From: an uncultured Alkaliphilus sp.
GTDB taxonomy: Bacteria > Bacillota > Clostridia > Peptostreptococcales > Natronincolaceae
Assembly (NCBI GenBank): GCA_938074565.1
Contig: CALJEQ010000006.1
Location: 451,672-515,671, forward strand
Direction: 5' to 3'
Length of the DNA stretch: 64,000 bases
In this document: positions 58,077-64,000 of the stretch, piece by piece
How positions within the stretch are numbered: the stretch's first letter is position 1
Layout of the letters: each line of letters starts with the position of its first letter
Program-made: the position numbers and the translations under genes
Notes under the pieces: generated by a model
Seen by the model: only the letters and a program-made list of their open reading frames with translations
Database searches by the model: none
Told to the model about the DNA's origin: nothing

Positions 58077-58111
58077 ATAAAAAATCCTACAAAGAGTTTT
58101 ATGTAGGATTA
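58077..58111 (-). terminator. Riboswitch-linked terminator before cbiM
   Basis: On the minus strand ATCCTACA and TGTAGGAT enclose a ten-base loop, followed by TTTTTATTTTT. It lies between the cobalamin aptamer and the cbiM ribosome binding site. Confidence 0.85.
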
Positions 58112-58204
58112 TAAATAATTATGTTAACATAGCAATTTTAAAATATACTAACATCGTATTTATATTCTTATAATCCATACACCGTAGACTCTTAAGAAAA
58201 ATAA

Positions 58205-58345
58205 ATAAGAAGGTATCCTGGCTCAGGTTCATCATTTTTCAACACCTTCCCAGATGTAAATCCAGTGGTAACGTTGAAAACTCTCCTTTACAGTGGCGGG
58301 ACCGCGTTGGAATTTCACCAACTTCCCTTTCATTTCAAAATGAAA
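58205..58345 (-). promoter_or_regulatory. Cobalamin riboswitch
   Basis: On the minus strand the aptamer reads GGGAAGTTGGTGAAATTCC, then GCGGTCCCGCCACTGTAA with the B12-box core GCCACTG, then GATTTACATCTGGGAAGG and a closing GAGCCAGGATACCTTCTT. These are the conserved blocks of cobalamin elements in their normal order. Bound cobalamin should favour the terminator at 58077 and shut off the transporter. The remaining part of the gap (58346-58595) is AT-rich and contains the divergent promoters. Confidence 0.95.
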
Positions 58346-58595
58346 ACTTATTTATTAATTATTTAGTTCTCTTTTAATTTACCATAACAGTGGTATAATA
58401 GCAATATAATCCAATAAAACACATTAATATTTACATACTTGAAAACTAGAGTTTAAAATTTGCAATTATGAAAGGTTAATTTAAAAAGAAGTACTTAATT
58501 AATATAATTTATTAGTATAATCACTAAATATGGTTAAAATAAGAGATATATTGATATAATTAACCTTCAATGAATAAGAAAATAGGAGGGATTAC

Positions 58596-60728
58596 ATGTC
58601 ATCAAAAGAAAGAATTGTAGAGTTTATGAGGGAGTCAGCCTATAACCCAATGTTGGAAGAAGAGCTGGCAAAAGCATTGGAGTTAAGTAAAGAGGACAAA
58701 AAGCAGTTTTCTAACTTGTTGGATGAAATGGAAAGAGAAGGTCTAATTATTAAGACTCGTAAAAAAAGATATGGTGTACCTGAGTTAATGGGTTTAGTTG
58801 TGGGTAGACTTCAAGGAAATGCAAAGGGTTTTGGTTTTGTTATTCCTGACGTACCAAATATGGAAGATGTATTTATACCTGCTAACTCAATGAATGGTGC
58901 AATGAATAATGATCGTGTTATAGCTAGAGTAAACAACGTAAATACAAAAACAAAAAAATCTGAAGGCGAAATTATCAGGATTTTAGTGAGGGCAAATAAA
59001 GAAGTGGTTGGTACATATGAAGACAGTAGAAACTTTGGTTTTGTTGTGCCAGATGATCCTCGAATTAATGTGGATATATATATTCCTAAGAGTGAAAGTA
59101 AAAAGGTGAAAGATGGCTATAAAGTAGTATGCGAAATTACCCGATACCCAGAAGCAAGAAGAAACCCTGAAGGTGTTATTATTGAAATATTAGGTCATAA
59201 AAATGATAGTGAAACTAATATTGTCTCTATCATGAGAAAATATAATTTAGAAGCAGAATTCCCAACCCAAGTAGAAGCAGAAGTAGCACTTATTCCTGAT
59301 GAAGTACAAGAGGAAGAAATTGCCAAACGTAGGGATTTAAGGGATTTAAAAATGGTTACAATAGATGGTGCAGATGCTAAAGACTTAGATGATGCTGTAT
59401 CTATTGAAAGATTAGATAACGGTAATTATCGACTAGGAGTTCATATTGCTGACGTAACCCATTATGTAAGGGAAGGAACTGAACTGGATAAAGAGGCTCT
59501 TAATAGAGGAACCAGTGTGTACTTGGTGGATAGGGTTATTCCAATGCTTCCTAGAAAACTATCCAATGGTGTGTGTAGTTTGAATCCTAAAATTAATCGT
59601 CTTGCCCTAACAGTATTTATGGATATAGATAGCAAAGGAAAAGTACAGAAACATGAAGTTGTTGAAAGTGTTATCAAGACAAATGAACGTATGACCTACA
59701 CTGATGTTTCTGATATTCTTGAGAAAAACGACGAAGCTCTTAAGGAAAGATACAAAAATTTAGTGGAAGACTTTAAAATGATGGAAGAGCTTTGTTATAT
59801 ATTAAGAAATAGAAGAGAAGAACGAGGAGCAATCGACTTTGACTTCCCAGAGGCTAAGGTTATTTTAAATGAAGATGGTAAACCTATTGAAATAAAGAAA
59901 TATGAACGCCGAATAGCAAATAGAATTATAGAAGAATTTATGTTGGTATGTAATGAGACAGTGGCAGAAAGTTACTATGAGTTGAACGTACCCTTTGTAT
60001 ATAGAGTGCATGAAGACCCAAGTGTGGAAAGAATTGAAGATTTCAATAAATTCATTCATAACTTTGGTTACCATTTAAAAGGTACTAATAATGAAGTGCA
60101 TCCAAAAGTATTGCAAGAGTTATTGAAAAAAATAGAAGGAACAAGGGAAGAGGTGTTAATTAATACTTTAATGCTTCGATCTTTAAAAAAGGCAAGGTAT
60201 GCAGCTGACAATTTAGGTCATTTTGGTTTAGCAGCAGAGTATTATAGCCACTTTACATCACCTATTAGAAGATACCCTGACTTAGCCATCCATCGTATTA
60301 TGAAAGCATTTCTTAAGGAAGGTGCTAAAAGTAAGTGGCTAGAAAAGGTTAGTGGTTTAGTGGGTTATATAGGAGAGCAATCCTCCATACGAGAAAGAAA
60401 TGCTGATGAAGCTGAAAGAGACACAGTTGATTTGAAAAAAGCTGAATATATGTCAGAACGTATAGGAGAAGTTTATGAAGGAGTTATTTCTGGTGTTATA
60501 TCCATTGGAATGTTTGTAGAACTAGAAAATACCGTAGAAGGATTAGTTCGAGTAAGTTCGCTGGAAGATGACTACTATCGCTTTGATAGTGAACAACATT
60601 CTTTAACTGGTGAGCGTAAACGAAGAGTATTTAGAATAGGTGATATTGTTAAAATAAAAGTTGCTAAAGTAGATGTTTTACAAGGTGAAATTGATTTTAC
60701 ATTGGTGGAAGATTCACAACAAAACTAA
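58596..60728 (+). CDS. rnr: Ribonuclease R
   Basis: This 710-residue 3'-to-5' exoribonuclease degrades structured RNA. A winged-helix domain (about 1-70) is followed by two cold-shock-type domains (GRLQGNAKGFGFVIPD, TYEDSRNFGFVVPDDP), then the RNB catalytic domain with TIDGADAKDLDDAVS, whose Asp cluster binds magnesium. It ends with an S1 domain (GEVYEGVISGVISIGMFVELE). RNase R works with tmRNA and SmpB on stalled messages; both are encoded 1.5 kb downstream. AGGAGGG lies before the ATG. Confidence 0.96.
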   Translation: MSSKERIVEFMRESAYNPMLEEELAKALELSKEDKKQFSNLLDEMEREGLIIKTRKKRYGVPELMGLVVGRLQGNAKGFGFVIPDVPNMEDVFIPANSMNGAMNNDRVIARVNNVNTKTKKSEGEIIRILVRANKEVVGTYEDSRNFGFVVPDDPRINVDIYIPKSESKKVKDGYKVVCEITRYPEARRNPEGVIIEILGHKNDSETNIVSIMRKYNLEAEFPTQVEAEVALIPDEVQEEEIAKRRDLRDLKMVTIDGADAKDLDDAVSIERLDNGNYRLGVHIADVTHYVREGTELDKEALNRGTSVYLVDRVIPMLPRKLSNGVCSLNPKINRLALTVFMDIDSKGKVQKHEVVESVIKTNERMTYTDVSDILEKNDEALKERYKNLVEDFKMMEELCYILRNRREERGAIDFDFPEAKVILNEDGKPIEIKKYERRIANRIIEEFMLVCNETVAESYYELNVPFVYRVHEDPSVERIEDFNKFIHNFGYHLKGTNNEVHPKVLQELLKKIEGTREEVLINTLMLRSLKKARYAADNLGHFGLAAEYYSHFTSPIRRYPDLAIHRIMKAFLKEGAKSKWLEKVSGLVGYIGEQSSIRERNADEAERDTVDLKKAEYMSERIGEVYEGVISGVISIGMFVELENTVEGLVRVSSLEDDYYRFDSEQHSLTGERKRRVFRIGDIVKIKVAKVDVLQGEIDFTLVEDSQQN

Positions 60729-60816
60729 GACCCATCAATAACCATAAAATTTAGATGTATAATAAAGTTAGTTTCCACAATGTTTTATGGGTAAGAAAGG
60801 TTGCTGACTTTTGCAG

Positions 60817-60882
60817 TAATGATGAAGAGGAAGTTTTTCATCATTTTAAGGAGAGGAAAGATTCTCTCCTTATTTATTTTTA
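60817..60882 (+). terminator. Tandem hairpins after rnr, the second terminator-like
   Basis: AATGATGAA/TTCATCATT (60817-60845) is followed by AAGGAGAG/CTCTCCTT (60848-60873) and TATTTATTTTTAG. The second hairpin is a terminator or attenuator between rnr and the TrkA-C gene. Confidence 0.7.
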
Positions 60883-60955
60883 GTTGTTGTATTTTTCTTA
60901 TTTGGGGTATATATTCTATGGTAAAGGAATTTTTAGGGGGTTGGAGGGATGAATT

Positions 60956-61642
60956 ATGCCAATTACTTATGGTTTAATTATACTGATTTTTATAGCGTTA
61001 TTGGTGGAAGTCCTTTCAATAGCTCTAAAGGTAACAGGATTAGATTTAGAAAAAGCTAGATTTCAAGTAGTTTCCATCATAACCCATACAGGGTTTACCA
61101 CAAGGGAGTCAGAATTAATTACACAACATCCCACCAGAAGGAAGATTGCGCAAATTTTAATGTTGGTAAGTTATGTAAGTACAGCTACATTAATTAGTAT
61201 TATCATTAGTGCTTTTAGAAATTATCGTTCTTTTATGTATTTCTCTATATATGTTTGTGGTGTGCTACTGATCATTCTATTTTTAATGAGAAATAAACAT
61301 ATATTAAAAAGAATAGAGAATTTAATAGAAAAACAACTGATTAAACAAATGAAGAAAAATTTAAGGTATAAAACAGTAGAAGAAGTGTTAAAACTAAATG
61401 ATGAATATGGTGTGGCTGAATTTGTAATTGAAGAAAATAATATACTACTGGGTGTAGCATTGGAAAAGTCAGGGCTTAAACAAAACTATATTCAAGTGCT
61501 TAACATTGATAGAGGTTCTCATATTGTTCACTTTCCAAAAAACAACATGGTATTTAGACATGGTGACAAGGTATTGGTTTACGGTCAATTGGAGAAGATT
61601 AGAGAATTTATTATAACTCAAAAAGAACAGCGATCAAAATAA
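60956..61642 (+). CDS. Membrane protein with C-terminal TrkA-C domain
   Basis: This 228-residue protein has three membrane helices (about residues 4-25, 69-92 and 98-118) and a C-terminal RCK/TrkA-C domain (LLGVALEKSGLKQNYIQVLNIDR to FRHGDKVLVYGQLEKI). Such domains bind ligands such as cyclic di-AMP or control cation channels. HTGFTTRESELITQHPTRRKIAQIL in the first loop resembles the Gly-Phe-Ser/Thr region of Trk/Ktr potassium channel subunits, but the protein is far too short for a full channel. It may be a regulatory partner. GGAGGG precedes the ATG. Confidence 0.75.
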   Translation: MPITYGLIILIFIALLVEVLSIALKVTGLDLEKARFQVVSIITHTGFTTRESELITQHPTRRKIAQILMLVSYVSTATLISIIISAFRNYRSFMYFSIYVCGVLLIILFLMRNKHILKRIENLIEKQLIKQMKKNLRYKTVEEVLKLNDEYGVAEFVIEENNILLGVALEKSGLKQNYIQVLNIDRGSHIVHFPKNNMVFRHGDKVLVYGQLEKIREFIITQKEQRSK

Positions 61643-61712
61643 GTAATTGACTTTTTGAGGTGTATATGATAAATTAGAAAGAGTCACTTTTAAAAGTCAT
61701 GGTGGTGAGGGT

Positions 61713-62180
61713 ATGTCAAAAGAAGCAAGAAAAGTTTTAGCAACAAATAAAAAGGCTAGGCACGATTACTTTATTGAAGAAACCTATGAATGTGGTATTG
61801 AATTAAGAGGTACGGAAGTAAAGTCTATCCGTCTGGGTAAACTTAACATTCGAGATGGGCATGCCCGTGTTGAAAATAGTGAAGTTTTCCTGTATAATAT
61901 TCATATAAGTCCTTATGAGCAGGGGAACATTCATAATGTTGATCCCCTTAGACCAAGAAAGCTATTACTTCATAAAAGAGAGATTCTAAAGCTTATTGGT
62001 TATATTCAACAAAAAGGTTATACGTTAATTCCCCTTAATGTTTATTTAAAACAGGGTTTAATTAAAGTAGAACTGGGGGTAGCAATAGGTAAAAAACTCT
62101 ATGACAAGCGTCAAGATATTGCTAAAAAAGAGTCCCAAAGAAGAATAGATAAAGAATTAAGGGCTAGACAAAAAGTTTAA
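61713..62180 (+). CDS. smpB: SsrA-binding protein SmpB
   Basis: This 155-residue RNA-binding protein delivers tmRNA to stalled ribosomes. It shows [31 protein letters not shown] at the start and the basic C-terminal tail [28 protein letters not shown] that reads the empty mRNA channel. GGTGAGG precedes the ATG. Its gene lies 38 bases before the mature 5' end of the tmRNA, in the same direction; the two act as one trans-translation system. Confidence 0.97.
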   Translation: MSKEARKVLATNKKARHDYFIEETYECGIELRGTEVKSIRLGKLNIRDGHARVENSEVFLYNIHISPYEQGNIHNVDPLRPRKLLLHKREILKLIGYIQQKGYTLIPLNVYLKQGLIKVELGVAIGKKLYDKRQDIAKKESQRRIDKELRARQKV

Positions 62181-62218
62181 AGTAAATCTTGTGTTGAATC
62201 AGATTTACCCATATATAT

Positions 62219-62569
62219 GGGGGCGTACTGGTTTCGACGGGGGTTTAGATCCTTTAGTAGCGAGCCGTGTTTTGCTTGGTGACACGTAAAAAAACTGGGC
62301 AAAAAAGATAAACGCAAACGATAATTACGCAATAGCTGCCTAGTTGCAGCTCGTTTCTACCTGACCTCCTGCCGTTAGGATAGAAACGCCAACCATGCAG
62401 GGAACGTCTTAAGGGTTGCCTTGACCTTAAGTTGTACAATTGAGGCTGGTTGAATCCAGAGTTTGTTGTTAGACGCTGGAGGAGATGAGATCTAAAATAG
62501 CAACTGCGCTCGGAGAAGCTGAAGGTGAAGGGCCTTCGGACAGGGGTTCGATTCCCCTCGCCTCCACCA
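62219..62569 (+). ncRNA. ssrA: Transfer-messenger RNA (SsrA)
   Basis: The 351-base RNA starts GGGGGCGTACTGGTTTCGAC and ends with a TPsiC arm (AGGGGTTCGATTCCCCT) and CGCCTCCACCA. The 5' GGGGGCG pairs with 3' CGCCTCC to form the tRNA-like acceptor stem, with one G-U pair, and CCA is encoded. The tag frame begins at GCA 62299 and reads AKKINANDNYAIAA before TAG at 62341, ending in the expected Ala-Ala degradation signal. Its 3' end is the attachment site of a mobile element, yet the RNA remains complete. Confidence 0.97.
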
Positions 62570-64000
62570 CTCAAATCCACAATAGTATTGAATGTGAAGA
62601 CCACAGTAATGTGGTCTTCATTTACTATAATTTCCTTTACAAAATTTTGTATAAAACTTTTGATTTCTACTGAAACGTTGTTAGCTACATTCGATTTGAA
62701 ATGTTTGATGGCGTTTAATATGACTTTCTCATCTACTCTATGTGTTAGAGTATTAGAAATTAGGGTGTCTAGTTCGTATTCTAACTCTGCTTTCTCTTCC
62801 TCACGCTGGCTTAGTTGTTTCGTTATACCGTCACTAATTGCACCGCTTTCAACAAATCCAATCAAGTTATTAATAGCTTTATCTTTTTCTCTAAGCTGAC
62901 TTTTAATTAATTCTATTCTATTCGATGCATCATCTTTTTTTAAAGCTTGGTATTTTGTTAGCTCCTCTATTAAGAGAGGAATATTCTTTGGAGAGAATAT
63001 TTTCGCTGTTAATTCTTTAATGATGAATTCCTCAAGGTATTCTTTTCTAATTTCTTTATTTCCGCATCCCACTTTCCCTTTTCTTAATCTATTATTACAT
63101 CGATGAGTAACATATAGAGTTTTATTTCTTCCAGAAAATTTTCTGTTTCCCGCCATAAAATGATTACATATACCACATCTTACTAAACCAGACAGTAGAT
63201 AAACTTCTTCAGCCTTATGTTGACCTGCCTGCCTATTACGCCCTCTTTCTTTGAGTTTTTTTTGCACTTTATTAAACAATTCCTCTTCTATTATGGCAGG
63301 AAAGGCATTTGGTACTCGAATTATCTCTTCTTCAGATTTTGATTTCCAATTATTCCTAGTACCATCAACTGTTTTTGACTGAGCTCTGTTGAATATATAA
63401 GTACCAATGTACTTTTCGTTCCTTAAAATTCCAGAAATACTATTATTGGTAAATAAATTTCCTAATTTAGTCTTATAACCTTTATCATTAAGTGTTTTTA
63501 CGATTCTTTTGTAGCCAAAGCCAAGTTCATACATTTCAAATATCTCTTTGACTATAACCGCTTCCTTAAGGTCTATAACATATTTCATAGTGTCTCTATC
63601 TACATCTAAACCTAACGGAGGAATCCCCCCATTATGAATGCACTTTCCAGCATTAAGTTTCATAACCTTCATCACTTCTCGAGAAAGATTAGCAGAGTAA
63701 TATTCGTTCATACCGTCTATAATAGATTCCATCATTATAGATTCAGGCGAATTATCGATTCTTTCTAAAACACTCCGTATAGATACTTTATTAGTTTCTA
63801 ATTTTCTCTTGTTAATAACCTTATCATAACGATTACGTGAAAACCTATCTAGCTTATGTACCAGAACAATATCGAATGACTTATATTTACTATCAGCAAT
63901 CATTCTTTGAAATTCTGGACGGTTATCATTGGTGGCAGATTTTGCTCTATCGATGTACGTATTAACAATAATTAAGTTATTATCTAATGCATGTTTTTCA
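62254..64000 (-). CDS. Large serine recombinase of a mobile element (5' end outside window), frame running antisense through the tmRNA
   Basis: The frame stays open to the right edge. Upstream of the track's Met at 63901-63903 it reads NTYIDRAKSATNDNRPEFQRM, so that Met is internal and the catalytic Ser is outside the window. Visible parts are the end of the resolvase domain (VLVHKLDRFSRNRYD), the recombinase domain with IPPLGLDVD, a zinc ribbon (LVRCGICNHFMAG and Cys-Asn late) and a coiled coil near 340-390. After FTFNTIVDL the frame enters the tmRNA antisense (GGGEGNRTPVRR) and continues about 105 residues to 62254. That tail probably exists only because of integration at this site. Confidence 0.88.
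   Translation of the reverse strand, partial: EKHALDNNLIIVNTYIDRAKSATNDNRPEFQRMIADSKYKSFDIVLVHKLDRFSRNRYDKVINKRKLETNKVSIRSVLERIDNSPESIMMESIIDGMNEYYSANLSREVMKVMKLNAGKCIHNGGIPPLGLDVDRDTMKYVIDLKEAVIVKEIFEMYELGFGYKRIVKTLNDKGYKTKLGNLFTNNSISGILRNEKYIGTYIFNRAQSKTVDGTRNNWKSKSEEEIIRVPNAFPAIIEEELFNKVQKKLKERGRNRQAGQHKAEEVYLLSGLVRCGICNHFMAGNRKFSGRNKTLYVTHRCNNRLRKGKVGCGNKEIRKEYLEEFIIKELTAKIFSPKNIPLLIEELTKYQALKKDDASNRIELIKSQLREKDKAINNLIGFVESGAISDGITKQLSQREEEKAELEYELDTLISNTLTHRVDEKVILNAIKHFKSNVANNVSVEIKSFIQNFVKEIIVNEDHITVVFTFNTIVDLSGGGEGNRTPVRRPFTFSFSERSCYFRSHLLQRLTTNSGFNQPQLYNLRSRQPLRRSLHGWRFYPNGRRSGRNELQLGSYCVIIVCVYLFCPVFLRVTKQNTARY
62541..62580. other. Attachment-site junction (att) at the tmRNA 3' end
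   Basis: The tmRNA TPsiC arm and CCA end lie next to the 3' end of a convergent serine recombinase gene, with no other gene between. tmRNA 3' ends are common integration targets. The exact core cannot be fixed, as the other end of the element is outside the window. Confidence 0.55.

Noticed and set aside
60729-60955. Known riboswitch (c-di-GMP or c-di-AMP type) before the TrkA-C gene
   Set aside because: Only two simple hairpins are visible; none of the conserved aptamer sequences are present.
62485-62899. Plus-strand ORFs at 62485 and 62525
   Set aside because: They start inside the tmRNA and overlap the recombinase gene antisense; the GVRFPSPP-type sequence is a known artefact of tRNA-like 3' ends.

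Overview
The window is a low-GC, densely packed chromosomal segment with AGGAGG-type ribosome binding sites and many intrinsic terminators. It is typical of an anaerobic member of the Clostridia. A complete selenocysteine-containing glycine reductase operon, a K+-dependent-type membrane pyrophosphatase, a clostridial DUF1657 protein and sigma-54 point to an amino-acid-fermenting organism of the Alkaliphilus/Natronincola type. That placement is an inference; no 16S rRNA gene is present.

Layout. (1) 1-5130: the tail of a DeoR-type regulator, then fruK, fructose PTS EIIA and EIIBC, HPr and enzyme I, which is a full fructose uptake and phosphorylation route. (2) 5240-6770: tyrS on the minus strand behind a T-box leader. 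(3) 6950-10272: three unrecognised exported or membrane proteins. (4) 10442-12411, minus strand: a small protein, a ClC-type anion transporter and a DUF1657 protein. (5) 12972-25713: a Ter (tellurite resistance-like) stress island with a YceG-like protein, TelA, three TerD paralogues, an AIM24-type protein, a calcium-type P-type ATPase, an HpcH/citrate-lyase-like enzyme, an 839-residue fusion of two phosphoribosyltransferase domains with TRSP and PELOTA domains, and a HAD phosphatase. (6) 26109-28985: a defence patch with a HEPN-like protein and a DarT/DarG toxin-antitoxin pair. (7) 29195-34918: two YsnF/DUF2382 stress proteins, a membrane phosphoesterase, a metallo-beta-lactamase-fold hydrolase, S-adenosylmethionine decarboxylase, CheX and TrmL.

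(8) 35086-43367: a promoter, tandem glycine riboswitch and terminator ahead of grdX-trxB-trxA-grdE-grdA-grdB-grdC-grdD. grdA and grdB each carry an in-frame UGA read as selenocysteine, which splits or truncates them in the supplied ORF track. Glycine sensed by the riboswitch is reduced to acetyl phosphate with electrons from NADPH through TrxB and TrxA. (9) 43538-54943: rpoN, then cggR with a recognisable promoter and CggR operator, the lower-glycolysis genes gap-pgk-tpiA-gpmI-eno, secG and hppA. Fructose taken up by region 1 feeds fructose-1,6-bisphosphate, the known ligand of CggR. (10) 55084-58350: a DUF1294 protein, then a minus-strand ECF-type cobalt transporter (cbiM, cbiQ, cbiO and an accessory protein) under a cobalamin riboswitch with its own terminator. 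(11) 58596-64000: rnr, a TrkA-C membrane protein, smpB, and the tmRNA gene, whose 3' end is the insertion point of a mobile element. That element's large serine recombinase gene faces the tmRNA, and its open reading frame runs through the att junction and antisense across the tmRNA.

The strongest targets for a second look are the Ter island with its fused nucleotide-type enzyme, the HEPN/DarTG patch, the uncharacterised secreted and membrane cluster at 6.9-10.3 kb, and the recombinase-tmRNA fusion junction. Domain calls come from reading motifs by eye; no database searches were run.
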